Source: Niastella sp.
Lineage (GTDB): Bacteria; Bacteroidota; Bacteroidia; Chitinophagales; Chitinophagaceae
Reading direction: 5' to 3'
Assembly: GCA_017744515.1 (NCBI GenBank)
Contig: JAGIBF010000026.1
Span: 16,523 to 80,522, forward strand
Length of the DNA: 64,000 nt
Part shown: positions 26,708 to 34,856 of the stretch, piece by piece
Layout: each line of letters begins with the position of its first letter
Numbering within the stretch: position 1 is the stretch's first letter
Made by a program: the position numbers and the translations under genes
The notes under the pieces: model-generated
What the model saw: the letters and a program-made list of their open reading frames with translations, nothing else
What the model was told of the DNA's origin: nothing
Databases searched by the model: none

Positions 26708-27199
26708 ATGCAACAACGTATTGCTTTATTTCCCGGTACTTTCGATCCTATTACTATCGGTCACCTCGATATTATCAACCGGGCTTTGCCTTTATTCGAC
26801 AAGCTGATCATTGGCATCGGGCGTAATATCAACAAGACGCCGATGTTCTCCGACGAGCAGCGTATCAGCTGGATCAACGAGATCTACAAAGGCAATTCCA
26901 AAGTAAGTGCTGTGCTGTATGAAGGGCTGACGGTGGATTGTTGCCAGAAAGTGGGCGCCAACTTCATTGTACGGGGTATCCGCTACGTTAATGACTTCGA
27001 GTATGAAAAGGCTATCGCGGACATGAACCGCAGCCTCGACAACAATATAGAAACTGTTTTTCTTACGTGCCTGCCTCAATTTACTTCTGTGGCTTCTACG
27101 CTGGTGCGCGATGTATTAAGGAATGGTGGTGACGTGATGAAATTCCTGCCTGATGTAGTGGCGCGGTCGCTGGAACAGCGGAAAAAGTATGAAATCTGA
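26708..27199 (+). CDS. coaD: Pantetheine-phosphate adenylyltransferase
   Basis: A 163-residue nucleotidyltransferase that converts 4'-phosphopantetheine and ATP to dephospho-CoA, the fourth step of coenzyme A synthesis. The N-terminal ALFPGTFDPITIGHLDII carries the TxGH-type nucleotide-binding motif with its histidine, and TSVASTLVRDVLRNGGDV near the C-terminus matches the SSTxVR signature. NFIVRGIRYVNDFEYE is the pantetheine-contacting loop. Length is typical. It begins 24 nt after the REP-like element. Confidence 0.95.
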   Translation: MQQRIALFPGTFDPITIGHLDIINRALPLFDKLIIGIGRNINKTPMFSDEQRISWINEIYKGNSKVSAVLYEGLTVDCCQKVGANFIVRGIRYVNDFEYEKAIADMNRSLDNNIETVFLTCLPQFTSVASTLVRDVLRNGGDVMKFLPDVVARSLEQRKKYEI

Positions 27200-27259
27200 G
27201 AATACAGAATACAGAATCGTTTGCTTCGACAGCAGTGTTTTCCATTTTACGAATACAAT

Positions 27260-27685
27260 ATGATCTGGTTTCATAAAACGGTGCAGATTTCGGATATACA
27301 GCCTCTGGGTCAGCATACCATTGCTGAGGTGATCGGCCTTGAGTTTACTGAAATAGGGACTGATTTTCTGAAGGGGCGTATGCCTGTCGACCATCGTACA
27401 CATCAGCCTTATGGCTTATTGCATGGCGGTGCTTCGTGCGTGCTGGCTGAAACGCTGGGCAGTGTAGCTTCTGCATTGGTGATCGATCAATCGAAGTTTA
27501 TTTGTGTGGGCCTGGAGATCAATGCGAATCATGTGCGTGGTGTGCGTAGTGGTTTTGTAACAGGCACTGCCAGTCCTATCCATATTGGTGCTTCTACGCA
27601 CGTGTGGGATATCAGGATCACCGATGAGCGGGACAAGCTCGTGTGCATCAGCCGGCTTACTGTTGCTATTTTGCCGAAAAAATAA
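27260..27685 (+). CDS. Hotdog-fold acyl-CoA thioesterase (PaaI-like)
   Basis: A 141-residue hotdog protein that hydrolyses acyl- or aryl-CoA thioesters. The signature QPYGLLHGGASCVLAETLGS lies near residues 53-72, with the catalytic-region acidic residue in LAETLGS. It continues with GLEINANHVRGVRSGFVTGTA and ends in CISRLTVAIL. The ATG at 27260 is chosen over an upstream in-frame TTG because it matches the family's N-terminus. Substrate is uncertain; similar proteins include 1,4-dihydroxy-2-naphthoyl-CoA thioesterases. It sits 10 nt before the hydrolase gene, likely one operon. Confidence 0.87.
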   Translation: MIWFHKTVQISDIQPLGQHTIAEVIGLEFTEIGTDFLKGRMPVDHRTHQPYGLLHGGASCVLAETLGSVASALVIDQSKFICVGLEINANHVRGVRSGFVTGTASPIHIGASTHVWDIRITDERDKLVCISRLTVAILPKK

Positions 27686-27695
27686 GACCTTATTC

Positions 27696-28736
27696 ATGCG
27701 AATAATCCTTGCTTTTATACTGCTGCTCCTTGCAGGTGTTTGTGCTGCGCAACCTACCCAGCCTGCTGATTATGGTCTGAAGGCTTTTTCCATACAGGAT
27801 AAAAAATTAGGGACTATCAACTTCTATGTGTCGTCCGCAGGCATTGATTCCACCAAGCCTTTACTACTTGCGCTGGATGGTTCGGGGCATTTTCCATTGA
27901 CCACTCTTGTACGGCTCAAAAAGGAGATGCGGGTGCTCAATTCTTTCGATAATGATATATTGCAATTAGCAGATAAATTCCATATTGTTCTTATCAGTAA
28001 GCCCGGTGTTGCTTTTTGTGATACGGTAGATATCGATGCGGACGATATGCATTTTGAAGATGTGGCTGAACGCCTGAAGCCTTCGGAAGAGTATACCAGG
28101 CGCGCGGGCTTATACTGGCGGTCGGAAGCGGCTTCGCGGGTGATCGATTTTCTCTGTAAGAAGCTTCCGGTGGATAGAAAGCAGGTGATTGTGTATGGGT
28201 ATAGTGAAGGTGGACAGGTGGTGCCCCGGCTGGCTGTTATCAATAAGAAAGTAACCCATTGTGCGAGTATTGTTGGTGCGGGTTTAAATCAATTGTATGA
28301 CTGGCTTACTGCACAACGTGTGTCGGCTGCTAAAGGGGAGATCACCTATCAGGAAGCGCAACGGAGGATCGACTCTCTTATGGCTTTATTTGCAGATATT
28401 TACCGGCACCCCACTGCTACCGACAAGGAGTGGGAGGGGCATAGTTATTTGCGCTGGGGTAGTTATTGTACGGATATTCCGCTGGAGAGCCTGACTAAGC
28501 TTACTATCCCCATCTTTATGGCTGTGGGGAGTAATGATAAGAACTCTCCTATATATGGGCTCGATTATGTGCCGCTCGAATTTCTACGCCTGGGCAAGCA
28601 GAATCTTACTTATAAGGTTTATCCTACCGATCATTTCTTCCATGAGATTGTGCATGCAAATGGTAAGGAAGAGGTGATCAGTCACAAGCAGGCCATGATC
28701 GATGACCTGTTAAAATGGCTGGGGAAGGGGAAATAA
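27696..28736 (+). CDS. Exported alpha/beta hydrolase
   Basis: A 346-residue protein with a signal peptide (MRIILAFILLLLAGVCAAQ). The nucleophile elbow GYSEGGQVVPR (serine near residue 171), a late acidic region (FMAVGSNDKNSPIYGLDYV) and the histidine in YPTDHFFHEIVH form a plausible Ser-Asp-His triad. LLALDGSGHFPLTTL is consistent with the oxyanion-hole strand. It is likely a periplasmic esterase or peptidase-like hydrolase of unknown substrate. Translation starts at 27696, 10 nt after the thioesterase stop; longer in-frame starts would overlap that gene and destroy the signal peptide. Confidence 0.83.
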   Translation: MRIILAFILLLLAGVCAAQPTQPADYGLKAFSIQDKKLGTINFYVSSAGIDSTKPLLLALDGSGHFPLTTLVRLKKEMRVLNSFDNDILQLADKFHIVLISKPGVAFCDTVDIDADDMHFEDVAERLKPSEEYTRRAGLYWRSEAASRVIDFLCKKLPVDRKQVIVYGYSEGGQVVPRLAVINKKVTHCASIVGAGLNQLYDWLTAQRVSAAKGEITYQEAQRRIDSLMALFADIYRHPTATDKEWEGHSYLRWGSYCTDIPLESLTKLTIPIFMAVGSNDKNSPIYGLDYVPLEFLRLGKQNLTYKVYPTDHFFHEIVHANGKEEVISHKQAMIDDLLKWLGKGK

Positions 28737-28757
28737 GTAGCTTTCTGTTTCGTTTTT

Positions 28758-29384
28758 TTAAAGAAACCCGCCTTCTTTTAATACATCTATAATCGAGGGG
28801 AAAGTGTTGTTCATGTACTGCTTCACTTCTGCTGCAGATACCCATTTCAATTGTGTGATCTGTTCTTCCGACTGGGGTATCAGCGCCTGCTGTCCCGGTG
28901 CTTTCATCAGGTACCAGTGCGACTCTTTCAATATATGTTTACCGCTTTCATCGTAGGTATGGTAGGTGACCAGTAATGGCTTTTCAAGTATTACATTGGT
29001 GAGGCCTGTTTCTTCCTGTACTTCGCGAACGGCGCAGGCTTCCAGTGTTTCTCCCGGGTCCAGCTTGCCTTTGGGGAGGTCCCATTTATTGCGGCGCTGC
29101 ATCATCAATACTGCTCCTTTATCATTCAACACCAGGCCTCCGCCTGCCTGCACGATGGTGAACTTTTTACGGAAGGTCTTTTCCAGTTCTGCCAAATCAT
29201 TGTGTACATAGATGCCTGCGTGTATCTTTTCCTGCCTCATTTCATGGATCATGGAATTGACGCCGGGCGTGGAAAATTCATCGATCAATACTGCATCATC
29301 GTGGTGTGCGTAGGGCTCAATTTCAGGCGTGATCTCATCCGTCAGGAACAAAGGTTTATCGTTGAAGTATATCTTGATGTGCAT
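28758..29384 (-). CDS. NUDIX hydrolase
   Basis: A 208-residue protein. The Nudix box GKLDPGETLEACAVREVQEETGL (about residues 105-127) is complete (GX5EX7REUXEEXGU) and binds the divalent metal for cleaving nucleoside diphosphate-linked substrates. About 75 residues precede the Nudix domain (MHIKIYFNDKPLFL, HHDDAVLIDEF), an N-terminal extension seen in Bacteroidota Nudix proteins whose role is unknown. It is divergent from pyrE, with 61 bp between the two starts. Substrate cannot be assigned. Confidence 0.9.
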   Translation of the reverse strand: MHIKIYFNDKPLFLTDEITPEIEPYAHHDDAVLIDEFSTPGVNSMIHEMRQEKIHAGIYVHNDLAELEKTFRKKFTIVQAGGGLVLNDKGAVLMMQRRNKWDLPKGKLDPGETLEACAVREVQEETGLTNVILEKPLLVTYHTYDESGKHILKESHWYLMKAPGQQALIPQSEEQITQLKWVSAAEVKQYMNNTFPSIIDVLKEGGFL

Positions 29385-29445
29385 AAATAATTTTCCATTT
29401 TACCGCTTCAACCTTCAATTTCGCCGGACTGAATAAAATCTCTTT

Positions 29446-30081
29446 ATGTCTCAGAACGAAAAAGCGGTAGCTGAAAAGCTTTTACAAATTAATGCTATTA
29501 AATTGAATCCGGGGGAACCTTTTACCTGGGCCTCTGGTTGGAAAAGTCCTATTTATTGTGATAACCGCAAGGTGTTGTCTTTTCCTTATATCCGTGATTT
29601 CATCAAATCGGAAATGTGCAATGTGATCTTTGAAGAGTATCCTGAAGCTGATCTGCTGGCTGGTGTAGCTACTGCGGGCATTCCCTGGGGGGCTATGGCT
29701 GCCGATCAGCTGAAGCTACCTTATATATATGTGCGCCCCAAACCCAAAGAGCATGGATTGGGCAACCAGATTGAAGGTTTTTATAGTGCTGATCAGAAAG
29801 TAGTGGTGATCGAGGACCTCATTTCTACCGGTAAAAGCAGCCTCCAGGTGGTAGATGTGCTGAAAGCAGCCGGCGTGCAGGTAATAGGAATGGTGTCCAT
29901 TTTTAGCTATGGTTTCCCGGTGGCTACGGCGGCTTTTGAGAAGGCTGGTATTGCTTATCGCTCACTGACCAATTATCCTGCTTTAATCAGCCTGGCTATC
30001 GAAAAAGGGCTGGTAACTGCTGATCAGCAGGAGGTTTTGTTAAAGTGGAGCCAGGACCCTGGCAACTGGACCGGGAAATAG
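29446..30081 (+). CDS. pyrE: Orotate phosphoribosyltransferase
   Basis: A 211-residue PRTase that makes orotidine 5'-phosphate from orotate and PRPP in pyrimidine synthesis. The PRPP motif VVVIEDLISTGKSSLQVVDV lies around residues 123-142. It also has FTWASGWKSPIYCDNRK at the N-terminus and LLAGVATAGIPWGAMAAD, as in the family. Length is normal. It is 3.8 kb from pyrR/pyrB and divergent from a Nudix gene. Confidence 0.96.
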   Translation: MSQNEKAVAEKLLQINAIKLNPGEPFTWASGWKSPIYCDNRKVLSFPYIRDFIKSEMCNVIFEEYPEADLLAGVATAGIPWGAMAADQLKLPYIYVRPKPKEHGLGNQIEGFYSADQKVVVIEDLISTGKSSLQVVDVLKAAGVQVIGMVSIFSYGFPVATAAFEKAGIAYRSLTNYPALISLAIEKGLVTADQQEVLLKWSQDPGNWTGK

Positions 30082-30082
30082 C

Positions 30083-30090
30083 TATATTTG
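30083..30090 (+). promoter_or_regulatory. -7 element upstream of the HMA protein gene
   Basis: TATATTTG matches TAnnTTTG and lies 16 nt before the ATG at 30107, immediately after the pyrE stop codon. No -33 box was placed. Confidence 0.5.
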
Positions 30091-30106
30091 GGAAAACTAT
30101 GTCTGT

Positions 30107-30469
30107 ATGAAGAAACTATTCCTATTGGTAGTGGCCATCACCGGCATCCTGACTACAGGTTTTGGACAAGCTAAGAAGGGCATCCAAACGGTTACTATCA
30201 AGACCCCTACGGTTCAATGTGAAAGCTGCAAAAAGCGTATTGAGGATTTCATGAAGCGTGAGGATGGCGTTCAAAAGGTGAATGTGGACTTCAAAAAGAA
30301 GGTTACCAAGGTCACTTTTGTTGCTGAGCGTACGAATATAGAGAACGTAAAGACGGCTATCGCCAATGCGGGCTATGATGCCGACGACGTGACGGCCGAT
30401 ACCGAGGCTTATAAGAAGCTTCCCAAGTGCTGCAAGAAGCCTGAAGATGGGGGTGGTGGGGATCACTAA
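30107..30469 (+). CDS. Exported heavy-metal-associated (HMA) domain protein
   Basis: A 120-residue protein with a signal peptide (to about residue 20, GFGQ) and one HMA domain. The metal-binding CxxC is present as VQCESCKKRIEDFMKR at about residues 36-51, followed by VNVDFKKKVTKVTF and IANAGYDADDV, the ferredoxin-like fold of copper chaperones. Two further cysteines occur in the C-terminal LPKCCKKPED, and the tail ends GGGGDH. It probably binds Cu or a similar soft metal in the periplasm. It may be read from its own promoter and has its own terminator. Confidence 0.88.
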   Translation: MKKLFLLVVAITGILTTGFGQAKKGIQTVTIKTPTVQCESCKKRIEDFMKREDGVQKVNVDFKKKVTKVTFVAERTNIENVKTAIANAGYDADDVTADTEAYKKLPKCCKKPEDGGGGDH

Positions 30470-30499
30470 TACTACCAATGTTATTAAACATATTCTTAA

Positions 30500-30527
30500 G
30501 ACCGTCTCAGTAATGAGGCGGTTTTTT
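30500..30527 (+). terminator. Terminator after the HMA gene
   Basis: ACCGTCTCA and TGAGGCGGT pair around GTAA (one T-G pair) and are followed by six T. Confidence 0.88.
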
Positions 30528-30627
30528 CTTTTCAGGGGGGCTTTTTGATGGTTTCAGGTTGCAGGCTACAAGTGTCAGGGAGCCTTGGGGGCATTGTGAT
30601 CCCTGTCTGATAGGTGTTTGGTATAGG

Positions 30628-30787
30628 TCTGATCCGGGTCTGGTAGGGGATTGCTATAGGAGTGGGTCTCGATAAAGTCTCGATAAGGTCTCGACAAGGT
30701 CTCGGTAAGGTCTCGATAAGGCTTGGGCAAAGTCCGGATAAGGTCCGGATAAGGTCCGGATAACCTCCGGATAAGGTCCGGATAAGC
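30628..30787. repeat. 11-bp tandem repeat block
   Basis: Eleven contiguous 11-bp units run from 30667 to 30787: first TCTCGATAAGG-type units, then one diverged unit (CTTGGGCAAAG), then TCCGGATAAGG-type units. Degenerate units in similar register extend left to about 30628. Eleven bp is close to one DNA helical turn. The period is not a multiple of three and no gene covers the block. Confidence 0.93.
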
Positions 30788-30883
30788 CTGTTAAATCAAA
30801 AGGGCCTGCCTTCTAAGGGTATAGGCAAGCACAGGCGGCTTATTGATAGCATCTCCTTCATAATCAACGTATTCCTGTTTTTG

Positions 30884-30917
30884 AAGCAGGATGTTTGGGT
30901 TTGTGTCCTGCTTTTTT
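30884..30917 (+). terminator. Strong terminator with no recognised gene upstream
   Basis: AAGCAGGA and TCCTGCTT form an 8-bp stem around a G/T loop and are followed by a T run. The HMA gene already ends with its own terminator at 30527, so this one implies a separate transcript crossing the 11-bp repeat block. Confidence 0.8.
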
Positions 30918-30928
30918 ATATAAGTAAT

Positions 30929-33469
30929 TTACAAAATTTGATGGCCGATTCCGTGTTTACGGGAAGCAATTTTTCTGCAACAGGAGCGCAAAAGTGAGCC
31001 AAATCAACACCTTAGGATCAATGCAGGAGATAGGGATAGTTGAGTCTAAAATGCCCCTTGGGGGGAGGCTTTGGCGGTTAATTTTGACCTGTTATGGTGA
31101 GCTTTTAATTGGTCAAAAGTGACGTGGCTGACAAGGCGTGCTGCAGTTGTTGTAAATAGGATTTCCGGGCGTCAAAATTGACGCTTGCATGGGGCGCCTC
31201 CCGAATGGTCAAACAAGACCTGTGTTCCGGAGGTTTTTCTGCTTCGTTCAAGTTAGTCAAATTTGTCTTTGCAAGAGATAGCTGTTTTTGATAAGCCGGG
31301 TGGTCAAATAAGACATTCAGGAGACTGCAGTTTATTGATTCTTAAAGTGGTCAAATATGACCAAGGTTTATCTGCCCCGTTCTTCGAGAGTGAGCCAGAC
31401 AAATAAGACTTACTATATGCCTTCTTGTAATGCCTTCTTTTCAGGTCAAGATTGCCCTTTTCTAAAGGCATGTTGTACGGCTTTTTATGGGTGAAATATT
31501 CAGGACTAAGGGCAAGCGTGGGACCATTTATGCAAATCTCAGGGCTTCCCGGAGGGGTAGAAGCTCCCTTTTCTACGTGACTAAAACTGGTCAAAATAGA
31601 CTAAGGTTAGTGGTGCCAGGCTTTAAGTTATGGTGGTCAAAGTAGACCCGTTATTCTTTATTCACTACCGTCCTTGGATTGGTCAGGTTTGACCATTTTT
31701 CCGGGGTGCTTTAGGTTGCCCTGTGTTCAAAAAGTGACAAAGAGCTGGCATTGGTGAGTGAGTTTCTACCTTCTGAAAAGTGGACGAAATAGACCGGATT
31801 TGATACAGTTTTCCTGCTTGGTGTAATAGTCAAAATAGACGTATCCGGCTACGTGTTTTCAGCCTGGATAGATAGTCAAAGTTGACCCGGTTTCAAGCGT
31901 GCCTGATGGAACGATTTGCATAAAGAAGAGGAGGGGGCTGTCGTTGTAAAGCGAATTTCGGATGTCGTTGATCTGGTCAAAATAGACCTGTTGAAGAGTC
32001 GATATTTAGCCTGGAAGTAAGGTCAAATTTGACTATTCTATCAATAGATCGCTGGCGTTGTTTTACAGAAAAAGGATGGAGGCAGGCCGTTCCGTGGCAG
32101 ATTTTCAGTTTTGTAATTACGGCAAATCAGACGTGTTTTTTGCTGGCTTTTGAGCTTGCATTCAGGGTCAAAGTTGACCAGTATATCAATGGCTTACAAC
32201 CGGTAATAATAGTCAAGTTTGACTGTTTTTCTTTGCCCCGGGAGCCGGCTTTTATAGGTCGAAAATTCCGGATCTATGTACAGGATGAACCCGTTTAAGC
32301 AAATCTCAGGGCCTTCAAGTGAGGAATATTTCATCTCTTTTCAGCCAATTGTAGCGGTCAAAATTGACCAATTGCGAAGCTGTAAATTCTATTATCAGTT
32401 AGTCAAAATAGACCGTTTTGGGCCAGGCAATTTCAGGGTGTTTTAAGTCTAAAAAAGGGGAGGTCAGGCGAGCTTGCCGCAATTTTCCTGTTTATAAAAT
32501 TGGTTAAAATTGACCTTTTTCGCTGGGCTCTTCTGTGTCGGAGAAGGTCAAAATCGACCTTTGATTCCGGGGCTTTTCTACCTTGTCCAAGGCATTATAA
32601 TGCTGAGAATTTTGAAAAATCTGTGCAGTTGTAGCACGCTGGGAGAGGGCAAAATTGACCGGCCCTGTATCGAGCTAAAGTCGTTGTAAATAGTCAAAAT
32701 AGACCTTGCGGTAATGGCTTTTTTTCTGGTTGCCGGGTCGCGGTTGCTGCGTAAGACACAGGGCTTATTGCCTGGCTTTTAGCTGTCCTTGCCGTCAAAA
32801 ATGACCTTCTGCAAATATACTGCCGGCTAATTCCGGAGCAATAAAAAGCCGATTTCCCGGCCAAAACGGAATGGAAAACGATCTTCTTGGTGTGTCAAAT
32901 ATGACCGTTTGCGCCGTTCTTTTTTGACCCTTATTTTCGAACAATTCTGCTTGCTTTGACCTTCCAGGTCTTTCTATTGTTGGTTTTGCATATGTCAAAA
33001 ATGACCTTTCGGGGACGTCATTTTTGGGATGATGCAGCACTGCTTTAAAGGCATTCCATCCTTCGCTTTTGGGCTGATCTAATCGTTTGAAGGGACTATT
33101 TTGGGTGCCTTACTATTTTTGAAAGGTCAAAAATGACCGTCGTTTTTGGCCCCTAAAAATCGAAAAACTGCTAAAATTGGCGGCTAAAAATTGCCTCTTT
33201 GGTGAGTTGGTGGGATGCTTTTGGTGCACCTGAATCCTTGAAAATGCAAAATCCAAGAGAAATGAAAATGGGCCATTTTCGAAAAAATGACCCATTTCTG
33301 TTTTGTCGTTATCTGTAAAAAAAGACCGGTCTCATCACAAAAATTGTTTACCCCGATCCGGCCGTTTGATCTTATCTATAAATACCGTTCGCCTGTTGAA
33401 ATTTTAAAAGGTCATTTTAGACCTTTTTTGACGGATGCTTTTTAATGCTGCAAAATGTCTTTTTTGACC
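30929..33469. repeat. Array of about 45 copies of a 14-bp near-palindrome, period about 48 bp
   Basis: The core is RGTCAAAAWWGACC. Thirty-one clear copies start at 31076, 31111, 31170, 31207, 31255, 31302, 31349, 31397, 31444, 31589, 31635, 31681, 31782, 31828, 31874, 31975, 32021, 32166, 32211, 32356, 32401, 32502, 32546, 32647, 32692, 32793, 32893, 32993, 33125, 33410 and 33456. Degenerate copies fill many gaps (for example 30929, 30986, 31043, 31490, 31530, 31725, 32120, 32257, 32297, 32446). Intervals cluster at 45-48 bp, or 40-44 followed by 56-59 bp. From 31255 to 32793 the mean is about 48 bp over 32 intervals. Spacers are mostly unlike each other but share fragments. No frame is credibly coding and no cas-like gene is near. 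The function is unknown. Confidence 0.9.
33266..33297. other. 14-bp hairpin near the right end of the array
   Basis: AAATGGGCCATTTT pairs with AAAATGACCCATTT (one mismatch) around a 4-nt loop. It could be a bidirectional terminator or a fused pair of array cores. Confidence 0.6.
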
Positions 33470-33484
33470 TCTTGAGCTATACTT

Positions 33485-33934
33485 TTAAAACTTCAATTTC
33501 TGAGCTCCCTCATACTTTATGGGGTAATTAATGAAAATCCCGCCCCGGCCAATCCGCGCTTTTCCATCCAGTTTGATCATCACTTCCTGCTGTCCTCCGG
33601 CCAATGTTTGTATCAATCCAATAGCCGTTGTTGACATATTGACAGTCATCTGAACGGGCAAATAGAAGGTGTCTTTCCTGGGAATTTTGATGGTTGAGTC
33701 GAGTGTGCTGTGCCCAAAAAAGTTGCTGTTGACATAAACATCGACCTCTGCATGCTTCATGGTGACGGGAAATTTGTTGGGATTATAGTATCCAACCTCC
33801 GCTGAAATGGTCGATTCTTTCAGGTCAAACTTGACCACTTTTACGTTCCTTATTCCAAGGTAATCGAACCCGGTTGGTTTGGCGCAGGCTACCAGCAGGA
33901 TGGGGAAGAAGGCTATTAGAAGCTTTTTATTCAT
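33485..33934 (-). CDS. LEA type 2 (WHy-like) family lipoprotein
   Basis: A 149-residue lipoprotein with the lipobox cysteine at residue 17 (LLVACAKP). The mature domain resembles the LEA14/WHy fold: IRNVKVVKFDLKESTISAEVGYYNPNKFPVTMKHAEVDVYVNS is the typical strand pattern with the YNPN motif. It ends in GRGGIFINYPIKYEG. Such proteins occur in bacterial envelopes and their role is unknown. The ATG at 33934 is used because it starts the signal peptide; the longer frame adds 21 non-signal residues. The gene contains one copy of the neighbouring array core (33823-33836). Confidence 0.82.
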   Translation of the reverse strand: MNKKLLIAFFPILLVACAKPTGFDYLGIRNVKVVKFDLKESTISAEVGYYNPNKFPVTMKHAEVDVYVNSNFFGHSTLDSTIKIPRKDTFYLPVQMTVNMSTTAIGLIQTLAGGQQEVMIKLDGKARIGRGGIFINYPIKYEGAQKLKF

Positions 33935-34229
33935 GTCTATTTTTTGTGGACACAAAGTAGGGTATAAATTTTTTCTGCCAAAAACGGGGTTGTACATTTA
34001 GGAAAATCTTTGCTAAAAAGTTTAGAGATTTTCGGGCTCTTTTATGATGAAAGTATTCAAAATCAACAACTAACTTGTTTAGCTTACAATTTTATGTTTA
34101 TAAACTTAGTTTAAAACATTTTAGGTCCTATTATATTGAATTTTTATTTTAATGAAATCTGGTTGCAAATGCCCGGATTTCAAGAAAAATGAATCAACCT
34201 TAAACAGTTTCCTGAACAAGTATTTTATA

Positions 34230-34856
34230 ATGAACTTAATAATTGAAATACAATATTTTGCACCTGTTATATTCTATAAAAAGGTAGATAAAATTTCGAA
34301 TGTTGATTATGATGTATATGAGACTTATCAAAAAATGAGTTTTCGCAACCGATGCATCATTTTGGGCGGCGGCGGGCCGGTGACTTTAAGTATTCCGCTG
34401 GAAGAAGGCCGGGGTCAACGGAGGCTGACCAGAGACGTCCGGATCGCCAACCGGTACCCCTGGCAGTCGCAACATTGGAAGAGCATTCTATCGTGTTATA
34501 ACCGGTCGCCCTGGTTCGAATTTTACCGGGATGAGCTGGAAGGCCTTTTTCAAAAGCAGGTGGAATTTTTGGTCGACTGGAATTTGACCTGCTGGGAATG
34601 GGCGTCTAAAAAATTGGGACTGGAGGTAGCAACCGGGATAACAAAGGAGTACCACGCGAACTATGATATGACAAAATGGCTTGATCTTAGAAATCAAATA
34701 TTACCAAAATCTATTATGCAAAATTTCCCGGAACCGGTGGTTTACCGACAGGTTTTTGAGGACCGGACCGGGTTCATTCCACACTGCTCAATTTTGGACC
34801 TGCTTTTTTGTGAGGGAAAAAATGCCCGGTCATTGTTGGCCACCGATCCGGAATAA
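34230..34856 (+). CDS. WbqC family protein
   Basis: A 208-residue cytoplasmic protein of the WbqC family, members of which occur in O-antigen and polysaccharide loci and in many Bacteroidota genomes. Family-like segments are IEIQYFAPVIFYKKV at the start, YETYQKMSFRNRCIILGGGGPVTLSIPLEEGRGQ, and WQSQHWKSILSCYNRSPWFEFYRDEL. The biochemical function is unproven; a sugar-modifying role is usually suggested. The ATG at 34230 gives the family N-terminus. It is divergent from the LEA gene across an A/T-rich gap of about 300 bp in which no other gene is seen. Confidence 0.87.
   Translation: MNLIIEIQYFAPVIFYKKVDKISNVDYDVYETYQKMSFRNRCIILGGGGPVTLSIPLEEGRGQRRLTRDVRIANRYPWQSQHWKSILSCYNRSPWFEFYRDELEGLFQKQVEFLVDWNLTCWEWASKKLGLEVATGITKEYHANYDMTKWLDLRNQILPKSIMQNFPEPVVYRQVFEDRTGFIPHCSILDLLFCEGKNARSLLATDPE

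Noticed and set aside
30796..30861. 21-codon minus-strand ORF with a GAAGGAG run before the terminator
   Set aside because: The purine run is inside the ORF, it is short, it faces away from the nearby terminator, and nothing supports translation.
31304..33295. Several open frames of 60-96 codons inside the array region (both strands)
   Set aside because: They are interrupted by the repeat cores, have odd composition, no homology-like motifs, and do not follow the array phase; treated as chance.
30929..33469. CRISPR array
   Set aside because: Repeats are only 14 bp and degenerate, spacers share fragments with each other, and no cas gene or leader was seen.
30929..33469. TTGACC cores read as -35 boxes or plant W-box-like sites
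   Set aside because: This phylum uses TTTG/TAnnTTTG promoters, no -10 elements follow the cores, and the plant resemblance is coincidental.
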